From Diplocarpon mali (lineage: Eukaryota > Ascomycota > Leotiomycetes > Helotiales > Drepanopezizaceae), in contig JAENRP010000126.1 in the NCBI GenBank assembly GCA_024741835.1, positions 44,665 to 108,664 of the forward strand: 64,000 nt of DNA, written 5' to 3'. Each line of letters opens with the position of its first letter. The stretch's first letter is position 1. The position numbers and the translations under genes were made by a program. Below the pieces are notes generated by a model. It saw only the letters and a list, made by a program, of their open reading frames with translations. It searched no databases and was not told the DNA's origin. Shown here one piece after another: positions 45,776-58,258 of this stretch.

Positions 45776-48700
45776 GGTCGTCCCTGAGTACTACTGTGGA
45801 GCTCGTAAGCCCAGGGTAAGGTCCGGGTCTGATGGACAGTTGAGATCACCGGAGTTGACGCTGACGCCGACGCTGTTCCGCTGCACGATATTTCGAAGTT
45901 GAAGTTTAGGTTAATACGCGAGCCTTGGCAGTATATTCTCACCTGAGGCACTTGTATCTAATGTACGCAAAATATGGCTGTCAACAAGCGTCATCTTTTG
46001 CAGCTGCACAATATTGTTAGATTCAACTCCAGATCCAGTTCCTTATGGTTCAGGTCTACGGATGGCGATGTCCAGCGCTTTCGATATTGTCGCTCTTTTG
46101 CCCCCGTTCTATTACATCACCTCTGGAGCAACGTACTACCGAACTTACCTTATGCCCCAAATTTTACATACTCGGTCACTCTACAGCACGCACAATCCCA
46201 GAGCCAGGACTGGGTGGGTGTTCACCGATGGTTGGTCCAGCGACAACATGGCGAGAAGCCGGAAGTGTCCTATGTAAGAAGTGGGACAGGGTAATACCGA
46301 GGACTGTCTGTGTACACGCGACATGATCACGAAACAGTTCCCATGGCAACTTCGCTCCATATACTTCGTACCTCGTGGCAGACGTAATAAACACTACATG
46401 AAAGTACAGTTCAACCTAGCAACCCACGGGAGACCCCACCTAGACTCGAAGCTAGGGTGGTATATAAACTGTGTCACGCCTGCGACGAAGTATCTAGCAG
46501 CACTGGATAAAGCTTGTTGTTGGGCTGAACAGTACTCCCGAATTAGTATCTCAAGTACGGTGGATTGAAACCAGGGCAGGAATCCATTGAGGAGTAAGCA
46601 TTCTGACCGCCTAGAAAAGCAAACGAGGAGTGTTCAACGCTTCAAACCCTTCCAAGAATACATTGAACCTTAGGAATCAACCGTCAAGGGCTACTTTATG
46701 GTTTTTGGATTCGAGTACAGTATGACACGCGATGGACAGCTTCTGATCATTCGGATTCTAGCATTTTACGAATCAAAAGTGGAAAATAGCCACCGAACCT
46801 TCCCCTGGCTACTGAGGCCTGAGCAAGAGAGGGGGGGGTAAAGAGAGAGATTACATCGGCTAATACGTTCGTGTCTCTTCTAAATCAGGATTCACCAGAG
46901 AATCCTTCCGTCAATATCTCTTGTAATTTCATTGCTATTACTTTTTTCTCGTAAAAAGCGCAGGATACTTTCCTAGATGTACTACCCTCACCCTGGTTTA
47001 AATTTCGAAAAGTTTGTAGTGGCAAAGTCGTAAGAATTAAAATCCAAACCAGGGGTTAGTATAGCAAGTGTTGGTTATATAAAAACAAATGGAGGTCAAA
47101 AGAGTACATGTTAGCTTTTGCAGCCATCTACTTAGTCAGAAATGTTAAAGTGCCAAGTTCTTAACTTGTTTGTACCGCAACGCACCATGACAAGTACTGT
47201 CTGTTTTCAGTGGTCTCCAGATCCACCCAACGCCACTCCGAGCTTTTGGTAAGGTATATTTTCTAAAACCTCACGCCTAATTATTAAGAAACCTTCCGCT
47301 AGATCGCCGATTAGGCTCTTTATGCTTTACCGTGGAGACGAATCTATTAAATTTATACTTTGAATGCAATGTATAACATGGGACTTCAAGTCCGGCTTTC
47401 GGATCCGAGAATCACTCCCAAAATCGCTGTTTTCTGGGTAGCAGGAACCCCCTCTGGTGGAGAAGACGATCAGTGGATTCCATAGTGGATTCACAGCCAA
47501 CTGAAGGACAGTGAGTAGTAGAAGACTCGGGACTGAGCACGACTATCATTTCAGAGATCCTATGAGTTTTGGTCATTCATCACGCCAAACACTTGCGTAC
47601 TCTGAGATTGTTCAGATGTATACTTACGACCAGAGGAAGGGCTCAACTACAGGTACAAAGGAGAGTGGGCGCGTTATAGTACAAGGAAAAGAAAGGGCGA
47701 AAAGGATACCTTTCGAAGCCTTGAAGCTAGCAGTCGACAAGAGTCACGATCAAGAGCCGCCGCCTACTAGCAAGACGCTTAGTATAATCGACTAAATAGC
47801 TGCTACTAGCGACAAGGACTTGTCCTAGTACTGAGAGCCTAGGCGACTCTGTCTACCTAGGCGCCTTCTCGAGAACGTCCAAGCCAAGACCTAGAGAGAA
47901 CAACTTTCGACCACGGTACAAGTTAGACTCTTCCTGAAAGGATCAGGATCACTGGGTCAAAAGGGCTAAACAGTGACTCGCAAGGTGTTCTTCATGCTAG
48001 TTTTCTCCTATATGCAGTCCGACCACGGCTTTTCTCCCTCGTGTTATTTAGTTTAGAACTAGTATAGCATGCTAAAAGGAAAAGCAAGATCCTGCCAAAA
48101 AGAACCTCTCTCTCCGGATTCTGTAGCTGGGATCTCAACAACCCCCAACGAAGTACATGGCAGGGATATCCTTATCAATTTCTGGATAAGAGCACGTAAG
48201 AAAACTGTCTTGCTACTAAACATAGCTCTGTTGTTTTATACGAGTAGTTGCAAGGGTTTACCAGAAGCCGTGGAAAGTTTGCATGTGAAAACATTAGGCA
48301 TCATTAGGTCGACATCTTAGCGGTTTCTATTATAGTAAACATCTACACTTCCGAAATAGCTTCTCTCCAATGGTTTTATACTTTGGCATTTATAATTCAA
48401 TAACTTCACAGTGTCGTAACCTAAAGACAGGCGCAGACGATATACGTAGTGCAGGTGGTAAATGTTCTAAAAACGCGGTCTGTGCGGTATTCTAAAGAAT
48501 TCTATTGGCAGGGGCTCCGACCAGGGGGTAGTATGGATGATATAATACTGCTAATTCGCTGCTTTTTGCGCTGAAGATCAACGCTTTAGTCATGGAACCC
48601 ACATCTACATTAAGAGACAAAACCCTCGAGTCCACCGATCTTGTACTAAGTAAACAACTCCACGAGACCCCGCCGTATGTAGAGCGTGGGGGTCCAGAAC

Positions 48701-51700
48701 ACGTGAAAGGATTCGAGATTGGATTCGGGAAATGCTAGATAGATGCAAGGCAGCGATTGAAGTTGAAGGAGCGTAAGTAGAATCCGAGGGTAGAGGGTAA
48801 AAGCGGCACTGCCAAGTGTCCCGAGGGCACGGCCTAGCATGATGGAATGGGCCACCCATGATACGGAGGACCAACTCTTATCATTGTTCCAAGTCCACGA
48901 CTATAAAGCGTAAGGGTGCTTATGGTACGTCCTTTTTATGTACAGTTTATCTCTTCGAGAACATTAGATTTTACCATCTAGGTAAAACCCGTACTCAACA
49001 ACCCCCGGTCTTGCAAGGGGGGGGAATGCGGATCCCTCCGGAAGCCGTGAAATGCTGATTTAATACAAGTCTAAAACACGTAATGACCACTCGAAGTAAA
49101 AAAGAGGGCTGTTTTGAAAATGAGACATAGCGTCGCTTGTCGAGCTCTCAATGCATTATTTATGTGCCACATCAGCTGAGGCCTGAGATTAGGATGTGCT
49201 AGGACAGGGCTGGACTAATGATTCCTTTATTTTATGGTAAATTTGCCCGTGAGCGTTCTCCACGGCAGGTGGAGGGAAGATAGCGTTTAGAACAGTTCTG
49301 CGTTGAGCATTCTTAACCTACTGGTTGGGAGATATCGAGGATAGCACGAGTGGCAAAACGGGAGACTCAAAAGGCCAAAGAACTAGCAAAAAATCCAGAT
49401 AACTATCCGGAAGCGTCCACGTGTCACTGATGATGAAAGAGCAAGTGGACGGGTCGAGATATTGGGAAATAAAGCTGCGTTGGAGGATTGCAGTCGTTTC
49501 CACGGGATTGCTCGGCCGGTGAATTGAACGGGCTGAGCCGGGTCCATGTCGTGGTTGGCACAGCTCGAATGTCCATGCTCTCCCGCATACGACCGACATC
49601 GTGAAACGCGCGCTGATGAATGAGGAAATATGTTGACGACGGGGGAAATCAAAGGGCCAACCGCTGAGAAACCAAGCGAGGCATTCGTGAGACCGGCTGT
49701 GTCACAGAGTCACAGGAACAAGGGCCAGCGGCCACTGATTCAGTTCCGGAGCATGCTCTTAGCAAGTGGGCTCAGTCATTTAAGCAAGAGAGCGAGAGGC
49801 GCTCACGAGCAGCTCGAGAGGGAGTAATATAATATTACTTGCCCCGAGTCTTCACGTAACTCGGCTATTACCAGTACGACCCGTAACCGCGCATTATGAG
49901 CTGCAGCTCGCGCAAGGTAGAGGCTATATATATCTTACCAGCCAGATGCTCGATCTGATGACGGAGCTCAAGTATTTTCGCACGACCTGGTGAGGAGACG
50001 CAGGTGATGAAACCCAGAGTACACCTTTCCAAACCAATCTGAAGTGCCCTGGTGAGAATGATAACATATATTAGTTTTACCGCATCCGCGTGACCTGACC
50101 CGGCTACTTCAAGTTAGATTGGCGCCGAAGGGTATCTGCTGTTCGATTGTCCCCAACTGTTCAAGAAACCCCCGTCTCCCCCCTCCCCCCTCCGCCCAAG
50201 TGTCACCAGCTTAACTTCGTCCTATACGAGCAGCAAATGCGCTTTACTGAATGTAGCCCACGGACTCATGGATCAAAGATATCAACAGGGTCCCCTTCCC
50301 ACGGAGATCCTTACGACGGGGTCCTTTGCTGCACTCGGTGCGACCCCTCGTCACCCGCCCCGACGGTTCAGGTTCACCATGAACTTGCTTTCGGGACCTG
50401 ACGCTGGGTGGTTTAATTGCATCCTTCCAGTTGTTGGAGCTGTCGGCCCGTGGACAGCGGCATCTCACCTTGCTTCTTCTGCTCGAGATTGCTGGCTGGC
50501 CCGGTAGCCGCAGAAAACACAGCCAACCACGCACCTCCTCGTGTTGCATCGGGACGAGAAGCTTTTCCCTCGCATGTCTATTCTGCCTTGAGCGTCGAGA
50601 AAATCATACCTCTAATACGAAGGACTCTTCCCCGCGCTGGAGCACCCTGGCGGGATGCTGACATTTAACCCTTCGAATTCGACCATCCAGTCGAAGCGCT
50701 TGACTTGGAGTGCATCGGACAAAGTCCTTCGATTACGCTGATCGGCGTCGAAGACCAAACGAACGTGCTGCAAGTCGCCGGATCATCGCTCAGTCGAAAG
50801 AGTTGCGCTGTTTGCCTGGGGCCGGTCACCGTAAGGCCCACCTCCAGACTCCAGTGGCCCCCCCTTTAATGTGCGTGCGGTCATGTACTGTATTGAGTCA
50901 GAACCTTATCCTGGCTCCGACTGCTGCGTCGTGCACTCGACAGCAGCAAGTCAGCTGGCCAGTGTCTAATCTACAGTCCAGGCTTCCGAATCCCACCTGC
51001 GCATGCATGCGGCGCCAATGGCGCATTTCGCTCGAGGCTCTTCGTCTTCGAGAGGTCATGGAAGACGGCATCTGGGTCCGAGGGACACACGGACACACCA
51101 ACCAAGTTCGCGCCCGAGAAGTCGAGGAACCGTCTCCGCACGGTTCGTGGGATCTCGGGGCGCTGGCATTGGAGCAGATCTCCATTGAAGGACTTTTGCA
51201 TACCGTGAGACCGTGGCTGGCCGTGGCTGAACCAGGATTGTCACTGAACCCCTGCTGGTCAAACTTTAAAAATGCCGACTGGTCACTGCTGAGCTCCTTC
51301 ACACCCTCCGACGCCGCCCTGGAGATGGAGATGTAGATGGAGATGCACATGCACATGCAGATGCTGCACCGCAGAGAATACTCGTACGGTACTCGCTGAC
51401 AGTGCCAGTCCCGGACGCGCAGAGGAAGGAAACCAATCGCGACTGAGCCAAGCTGGGGCCGGACTCTCTGGCGGCGTTGGGATCTGGGTCTTGGCCGGTC
51501 AAGATGAGCTGTGGGCATCGGCTGCCCCGGAGTGGGCGGAGGAGGAGGAGGAGGAGGGGGGGAGGGGGGAGGAAGGAGATGGAGAAGGAGATTGTGTAGA
51601 GAACGCTCCCGAGCACGTAGCCACGCAGACCAACGAACCCGTGAAATGAGGCGGTGTTTCTTTTGATCCGCCACGAGGAATGAATCTGCAGACGCAAGAG

Positions 51701-53317
51701 AGACGTGCCGGGCATGCACGCTCAATGTACTCACAGGAGTTGTATCGTGGATGTTGCGCCGAGGGCACAGCCGTGGAGAGTGGAAGAGCGAGCGAATTGG
51801 AATCGGAATTGGAATTAGAATTGGACTTGGGAATCTGCTCTCTCTCCATGGCATATACGTGACATGCGGCATGGGATGCAAGCTTCCTGGTGCGCTTTGC
51901 AATGTGCTATGACCATGCAGGCATGTATTGTTAATACCTTAACCACGGATGCTGCAAACTCTCTTCCTCCTGGTCGTCGTCGTCGTTGTGCAATCAGTGC
52001 AGCAGAACCTGCTCTGTTCCGGTGACGGCAGACATCCACGAGTACAGGAATCAGGACTCAGAACTCTAGACACAGTTGTGTGTGGTGTTCCCGCGGTTCC
52101 TGAACGCGGGTAGTACTTCGACGTAGTATAGGAGACAACGTACATTAATACTTTCGCAACTGGCATCCCACTCCTGGATTTGCGGCCAAGATCCGCGGCA
52201 CATATTTTCGACTCCAATAATATCCCATGATAAACAACATCATCCATACCATAGTGATAGGTGTAGCTGCCTTCGCCTACTGCTCTCCATGCTCGACCGA
52301 GATGCTAGGCTGAACCGGTGCGAGAGACAGGAAGAAACGGTCTGTGTTCGAACAGCTGGGCCTGCGAATAGAGTTGCTCACTTTACGCTCAGCAATAGTT
52401 AGTACATCGTCGATGTCTAGGAGCACCTTACTCGGTAGACCCAGCCTACCAAGAACCAAGACCTAGACCCCGAGCTCTCATCCTAGCAGAAGCAGCCTTG
52501 TAGATGCTTCGTACGTCGTAGATGTAGGGGAGCGCTCTCCTCAGGACAGTAGAGTTTGTGCAGAAATATGAGGCGGTACAGTAAGGCGATGCGATACGAT
52601 GCGGGCTCCAAGGATGCTGAGGTGCGCAAGTCAAGGGCTCAAGTGATTACTTGCCCTGGCATGGTGAGGCTTGGAGAAGATTAGTTCGCTCCACTTGGCC
52701 GTATCAGGTGTAGCGGTGCTAGCGGCAAACAAGATTTACGAGGCCACCAGCAATCCCTCCCCAGATCCGGCCGTATCCAACACAACAACCTCGCTCTCCG
52801 ACCCTACATCTCACCCTTCATCTTCTCACTCTCCCCCCCCCCTCCTCCGCCCATCTGGCCCTTTGGAACAGTGCATCTCTCGTTCGTTCCGACAACGGAA
52901 TTGCTCTGTTCTATCGGACTGTCCGCTCCTTAACCAACCTCACGCTCCTTTGACCTCAGCCAATTCAACCTAACTCAGGTCTCCAACACCGCCAGACGCT
53001 CGGCGGCCAATACGGATCAATCGAGGCTTTTCTGAGACAGCAGTGGAAAACCCAAACAGTACGTTCGCATTTCGAAATCAACACCATCGTCACAAGCGCT
53101 CTTTGGAGTGAGCTCCGGTTCGTCTCTGCGGGTACTGACGGTTGGAGTTCAGTTCTGGTCGACCGCGTCCCGACAAGTCTCTCAATTTCGGCCCGCCATA
53201 CGCCAACACCACCTCGCGGTCACCACACACTGGGGGGCTTGTATCCTGTCTCGGTCGCCCGCCTATGCTCTACAGATAACTGGGTGTTGACACCGGCTGC
53301 CGTGCGGCAAGGACAGA
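45776..53317. other. Gene desert, about 7.5 kb
   Basis: I could support no gene in this interval. The longest frames (46281-46568, 47511-47795, 48069-48320, 49318-49652, 50710-51336, 50898-51902 on both strands) overlap one another in opposite directions, contain no motif and have no splice-consistent neighbours. 46-49 kb is AT-richer; 50-53 kb is GC-richer with purine runs (51535-51575) and GGAATT-like repeats (51797-51830). A near-palindrome AGTAATAT-A-ATATTACT lies at 49823-49839. The right end (52770-53300) is pyrimidine-rich and probably holds the promoter and 5' UTR of the 53318 gene. The rest may be decayed mobile DNA. Confidence 0.5.
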
Positions 53318-56005
53318 ATGGCGGCTGCGGCATCTACCGAAACAATGTCGTTCAATCGATTGGACCTTGCCGATAGCCATTACCGCATCACTACAGTCGA
53401 TCCTGTTCCACCGCCTTCACAATCCCCTCGGCTCACCAGCTCTGGCCCTCTCCCTCTCCCCAGCTTCGTCTTTCCCGCAAGAGCTCCGTCTCCGGAGCCC
53501 CCCTCAGTCTCTAGATCGGCACCAGCTTCGTTCTCCAGATCATCAGGTCGGAGACCACTCAGTGCCATCGAAATTCGAAGTCAATCGAAAGATCGAGCAA
53601 ATATTGATAGTGAACAATTATCTCAATTCTCAATTGCGCCATCATCTCAATATTCTCCACATTTGCCCGCAAGTCTGAGCAGCACGCATCAAAGGAATAT
53701 ATCGGAGTTCACTGGTGGTGATGAAAAGACTGGAGCCGGAGCTGGAATTGGGTACACTGGCCCTACGAATCCTGATGGAGCTCTTTCTCGTCCACCTTCT
53801 ACCTTTGGACCCCCAGGAGGCCGCCGAGGACATGCCCATCGCAGATCAGCAGCTATCAGCGTGGGCGACTTAACTTTTATTTTAAAATCTAATGCCAGTA
53901 ACACTCGTGGTGGAAGCGCTCCAGCCTCTCCTTCAGCGATGCACGAGCGCCATTCTACCGTGCCTGGATCTCTCAATGCGGCTCTGAAGCCTGGTAAATC
54001 ACTGGATGATTTAGCAAACCCAGAATCCAATCCCAAGGTATTCAAGAACACCAAAGTCGGCTTTTCTGACGAGGTTTCGATAATCCCTAGGCCGCTGTCC
54101 ATGGTCTCCACTGATTCGACCAGCACCGTCCGACCTGGACATTCCGTTTCAGAATCTATTTCGTCGATCTTTTCCGCGGGAATATCACCAACTTCCAAGG
54201 AGCAATGCAGTTTACCTTCGACGTACAGAACGTTGGATACTCGGCCGCGTACTGCGGAACCAATCCTGGACAGAGAGCAATCAGGGAACCCGGAGAGCAC
54301 GCTCAAGAGACGAGGCTCTTTTTCAATGATCAACGACTTGGCAACGTCAGCTCCTTCCACCCCAAGATCGGCGAAGAAATGGTCCTTTTTTGGCCATGAG
54401 AGCGCTTCCGGTGAATCGTCTCCGAAGTCTCGCCCGACCAGCGCGGCGTCATCCACAGGAAAGGAATCCAAGAAGGTCGAATCTGCTCCTTCATCTCCCG
54501 ACATGAAATCTTCAGATATTCCTACGCTGTCGACGGAACCTTGCAGTAGCTCGAGGAGATCTTCCATATCAAAAAAGCCAAGCCAGAATAAGAAGAAAGT
54601 CAAGTCTTGGGCTGGATCTATTCTTTCTCGTAAATCCCGACAACGGAAGCAGAAGCTCTCCCGCAGATCACCTACTCCTCCTCTTAGAACCTATACGCCA
54701 GCAGATCAGAGCACTGGCTTCGAGTCCGACGAAAAGCAACAACCCACCGTCCAGAGACCACAAATCCAGACTGACTTCACCAACTGGAAACCTAGAAAGC
54801 TGCCGCCTCAGGAAGAATCAATGAGTCCAATAATTGATCTTGACGCTGCTCTCGGTCCTTTTAATACTCCCTCAAGCTTCGGAGATGACTGGGATATGTC
54901 TCAAAAAAACGGAAAGCGAAAACGCGCCATGCATAGTGCGGCGGGCCTAGGTGGATTTACAGGGCCTGGTATGCACTACCATAGACGCGCTGAGAGTGCC
55001 CCGGAGTTTGAAAACCCTAGGTTTGGTCTTCATCGACTCGGGAGCAGTTCTACAATGGAAATGGAGGATGTATTCGAGGAGGATGAAGATGAGGAATGGG
55101 AGGATACGAAAGCTTCTGACAAGGAGACAAGCAGCAAGTCAGGCGATATTGACGAGGAGGACGAGACTGGTCTCGGAATCGATGTAAAGGTTGTTGACTC
55201 GGATGCCTTAGACTCTGAGAACCCCATGGATTTTGACATTGCTGGTACTCAACGGGGCGTCAAACGCAAGGGTTCTGGTCTGAGTGAAGCAGACCGCCGC
55301 AACATGAGCTCAACCAAGTCGGCTCACTCCACCGTGTCCTTGAGCGATGAGCCAATTAAGGAGGAAGAAGTTACCGTTGGAATCGCTGGAAACTTGGCTC
55401 TCTCACGACCAGAATCAAGCGCCCAACAGTCGGACTCAACTGCGACTCTACTCCGGCCGAGACCTGTAAAAGATCTGGCTCCAGTCGATATCCGACCTTT
55501 CCCGATACAGCCACCCTATGCTTTCAGTCCTAATTCAACTAGCCAGTCGTCCTTCTCTTCGCCACGCTCGCTATACTCGTACGATACCCAGCGCATTTCA
55601 ACAGCTCCATCTTCTGCTACGGATGAGAATACTTTTCACCTATTGTTGATGGGGGAACCCGGTCCAGAATTGAGAATGTCAGTTGACGATGTGCCGAACC
55701 TGACGAGCAGTAATTCCACGACTACGCAAGATATCAGCGGTACCTATCCTCAACTCTGTGAGAGTCAACGATCAGCTTCGCTCTCGTCGGTAGCCGTCAA
55801 TCGCAAGCGATCGAGCATCGCCAGTCTATCGCGGCTCATCAGCAGCTCTCACGGTGAGAAGAGCAAGCTTTCAATTGAGTCAAATGCTCCTAGTGTCACT
55901 GAAGTCGAGAAGATGGGGAAGAGCAGCAAGGGAAAACGCATTAGCCGAATGATGCAATTCTGGAAGCCAAAGGAGTTGAAGGAGCCATCGGCGTCAACAT
56001 CCTGA
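53318..56005 (+). CDS. Large Ser/Pro-rich protein of the type annotated as 'cell wall proline-rich protein' (895 aa)
   Basis: One uninterrupted frame from ATG at 53318 to TGA. A second Met lies ten codons on (MSFNRLDLADSHYRI). The protein is disordered and rich in Ser, Pro, Thr and Lys, with an acidic patch near residues 585-600 (EEDEDEEWEDTKASDKE). The segment HSAAGLGGFTGPGMHYHRRA followed by ESAPEFENPRFG matches, from memory, a conserved block in Aspergillus and related proteins named cell wall proline-rich protein. Basic blocks (KKKVKSWAGSILSRKSRQRK and KGKRISRMMQFWKPKEL) could be nuclear or lipid-contacting. No signal peptide or GPI signal is visible, so the cell-wall name is not supported by the sequence itself. 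Function unknown. Confidence 0.8.
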   Translation: MAAAASTETMSFNRLDLADSHYRITTVDPVPPPSQSPRLTSSGPLPLPSFVFPARAPSPEPPSVSRSAPASFSRSSGRRPLSAIEIRSQSKDRANIDSEQLSQFSIAPSSQYSPHLPASLSSTHQRNISEFTGGDEKTGAGAGIGYTGPTNPDGALSRPPSTFGPPGGRRGHAHRRSAAISVGDLTFILKSNASNTRGGSAPASPSAMHERHSTVPGSLNAALKPGKSLDDLANPESNPKVFKNTKVGFSDEVSIIPRPLSMVSTDSTSTVRPGHSVSESISSIFSAGISPTSKEQCSLPSTYRTLDTRPRTAEPILDREQSGNPESTLKRRGSFSMINDLATSAPSTPRSAKKWSFFGHESASGESSPKSRPTSAASSTGKESKKVESAPSSPDMKSSDIPTLSTEPCSSSRRSSISKKPSQNKKKVKSWAGSILSRKSRQRKQKLSRRSPTPPLRTYTPADQSTGFESDEKQQPTVQRPQIQTDFTNWKPRKLPPQEESMSPIIDLDAALGPFNTPSSFGDDWDMSQKNGKRKRAMHSAAGLGGFTGPGMHYHRRAESAPEFENPRFGLHRLGSSSTMEMEDVFEEDEDEEWEDTKASDKETSSKSGDIDEEDETGLGIDVKVVDSDALDSENPMDFDIAGTQRGVKRKGSGLSEADRRNMSSTKSAHSTVSLSDEPIKEEEVTVGIAGNLALSRPESSAQQSDSTATLLRPRPVKDLAPVDIRPFPIQPPYAFSPNSTSQSSFSSPRSLYSYDTQRISTAPSSATDENTFHLLLMGEPGPELRMSVDDVPNLTSSNSTTTQDISGTYPQLCESQRSASLSSVAVNRKRSSIASLSRLISSSHGEKSKLSIESNAPSVTEVEKMGKSSKGKRISRMMQFWKPKELKEPSASTS

Positions 56006-57042
56006 TTTCGTCTGAATGTACCTTGTCACATCTGGCGCTGCAACTTTAACCCTCGGCACGAGCTCAGGAATTTCTGATGTATAGGCGACGAAAAAAAAAA
56101 AACCACGCAATTTTGATGTGCATATTTCCTCTACAGGACCGTTCTCCACCCAGTCGGATCCGGATTTCTCCTTTTTGTCTACTCGCTACGGCACTTTCAG
56201 CGAATCTCCAGCATAGGCATCAATTGCGGCGACTCATCTCTCCAGGCATCATTCCTTCTTTGCAACCATAGATCTTTGAGCCTCTCTCGACTTGGAAAGA
56301 TGGTTGACCTCTAGACTGGGCACATGGGTGGGGTTCATGACCATTGCTGACGTGCGTTGTTTCTAATGATAGGATGGTTCAGTGTGGCACGGAGACGAAG
56401 GCAGCGGTTCTTTCATTTCTTTCTTTCTTTTCTTCTTGTCTTTGCTGCCAGATTTGCACTACACTGCAATATTTTGCTCGGACCCTTTGGTTGGGGAGGA
56501 GGAGCAAATATTTTGATTCGATTTTATGGTTGAGATGATAGGGATGGGACGGAGAACACGGACACACGGCGCGACCTTCTTTCGAAGCGTTCATTTCTAG
56601 CTTCCACATTGGCAGGAAAGCAAGATGAATAACTTTGGTAGCTGCTGCACATCGTGACGACGCTCGCACTCGGACACTGTAGCTGCATATAATGAATATT
56701 AATTACATCAGTGCACCTGGGCCTATCTTGTTACTGAGCTTTGTGAGCGTTGATTTTTGATTCATAGACGAGCGTTGGATAGGGGGTCAGAGCTAGAGGG
56801 GAACTGAAAGGGGGGCACCTATTTAGCCGAACGCCGACTCGAGGCTTGGCCTGTGCTTACCTACCCAGCTATCTCAATCCACCTTGGGTATCCGCTCGAT
56901 TCCAGCACATCTCCTGGACAAGAGCTCGCCTCTTGAACGGCAACAATCACGTTACGAATAGCTCTGCGGAGAGCCCAACGACCTGTAGTCCGCGACAGAA
57001 GACATTCACATCGTACGCCATACTCGCCCAGGCCCGCGCGAA
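56006..57042. other. Intergenic region before pex4
   Basis: About 1 kb with 3' UTR and promoter sequence. A poly-A run (56090-56101) and TTTC-type repeats (56410-56435) are present. Open frames at 56379-56669 and 56846-57304 are shadows. Confidence 0.5.
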
Positions 57043-57585
57043 ATGTCGGCCTCCTCTGCCTCCTCGGCTCGTACACCGACCAAGCGGCTCCTCACCGAGC
57101 TCTCCGCCTTCGCGGCCACGCCCGCGGCCTCGCACCCATTCATCGCGTCGCTCTCTCCATCGCCGCGCTCTCTGCTCTCCCTCCGCGCCATCCTCGTGGG
57201 CACGCCGCTGCCGCCGTCCTCGGGATACGCCACGGGGCGCTGGCTGGTCCACATCGCGATCCCGGCCAGCTACCCTCTGGCGGCACCGACCATCACGTTC
57301 GTGACCAAGATCTGCCACCCGAACGTGCACTGGGACACGGGCGAGATCTGCCTGGACCTGCTGGCGGGCAACTGGACGCCCGTGCTGGGCGTCGTGGGGG
57401 CGCTCGAGGCCGTGGGGAGCCTGCTCGGGGAGCCGGCGGCGGACAGCCCGTTGGGGATCGAGCCGGCGGCCTTGCTGCGGGAGGGGGACCTGGTGGGGAG
57501 TCGGGCGCTGGTGGGATACTGGTGTGGAGAGGAGAGGTGGGAGGGGGGACTCGACGGCGCGGAGGAAGAGGAGAGGCGGAGGTGA
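57043..57585 (+). CDS. pex4: Pex4, peroxisomal ubiquitin-conjugating enzyme (E2)
   Basis: An intronless frame of 180 aa with the E2 UBC fold. The HPN motif is at residues 92-94 and the catalytic Cys at 103 (KICHPNVHWDTGEICLDLL), followed by the conserved NWTPVLGV. The late segment DSPLGIEPAALLREGDLVGS is the part that distinguishes Pex4 from general E2s. Pex4 mono-ubiquitinates the import receptor Pex5 so that it can be recycled from the peroxisomal membrane, where Pex22 anchors Pex4. The gene is very GC-rich, with Ala-heavy low-complexity in the first 60 residues. The tail after residue 165 (LDGAEEEERRR) is extra and charged. The start at 57043 is the first Met before a recognisable TKRLLTEL helix. 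Confidence 0.88.
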   Translation: MSASSASSARTPTKRLLTELSAFAATPAASHPFIASLSPSPRSLLSLRAILVGTPLPPSSGYATGRWLVHIAIPASYPLAAPTITFVTKICHPNVHWDTGEICLDLLAGNWTPVLGVVGALEAVGSLLGEPAADSPLGIEPAALLREGDLVGSRALVGYWCGEERWEGGLDGAEEEERRR

Positions 57586-58258
57586 ACTGGGAGGGGATGG
57601 GGTCAGCTCTTGCGCCCGCTGGAAATGGAGAGGGGCGTGCGGTGGGGGAATATAAAGCTGCGAGGGGAAGCTGGTGCTGGTCGCCTGGGACGGGTTACTG
57701 GGTACCGATCGATGGATGGGGAAAACGGATGTGAAACACCATTTGAAACGGGAGTTGGGGAGATGCCGTGGCCGAGCCAGCGGTTTTTTGGGGAAGATGT
57801 GTGTGGATATACATGATGGATTTTTTGGGGGAAGCCTCAAGACACAGCTATCGAGGTATGACATGGCAGAGATGCTCACAGCTTCTCACACCCGCTATCT
57901 GAGGCCTCTGCCTGGGGCACCCCATCCCCCCTCCCCCTGAAATTGTACAAAGATCCACTAGACCGTGACGACGACAGAAATTGTCTATGGTATACATGCG
58001 TACACACAAGGCCCACGTCTCCAACTGATGAAAAACCCAACCAGTCCAGCCAGACCTATACGAATGCTATGCCACAAGAACGCCTTTACGCACGTAAATT
58101 TTCGACCAGGCCATATCGCTCGTTTCTACTCACCCGATTTCTCGCAAAAACTGCAGTTTTTCTAGCCCCTGCCGAACAACTCATTTCAGTTCTCGAGTCC
58201 CGGCGGTGGGCTCTTTGAATATCTATTTCCCCGGGAATAGTGGAATGTACTGGGCGTC
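57586..58258. other. Convergent 3' region between pex4 and the GT62 gene
   Basis: About 670 bp. No supported gene. Frames at 57674-57940 and 57943-58218 look random. Purine-rich near 57590-57660. Confidence 0.5.

Noticed and set aside
46281..46568. 95-codon plus-strand frame with several Cys and Trp residues
   Set aside because: No splice-consistent partner exons and no family I recognise; overlapping frames in the same strand are as long.
50898..51902. 334-codon minus-strand frame
   Set aside because: Low-complexity Pro/Ser/Arg runs generated by purine repeats, overlapped by a 208-codon plus frame; no conserved segment.
52330..52345. TTCGAA-containing stretch examined as a possible tRNA B box
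   Set aside because: No matching A box or cloverleaf at the proper distance; I found no convincing tRNA in the window.
57006..57879. Long minus-strand frames opposite pex4
   Set aside because: Chance open frames caused by the high GC content of pex4; composition is Arg/Gly/Pro-rich.
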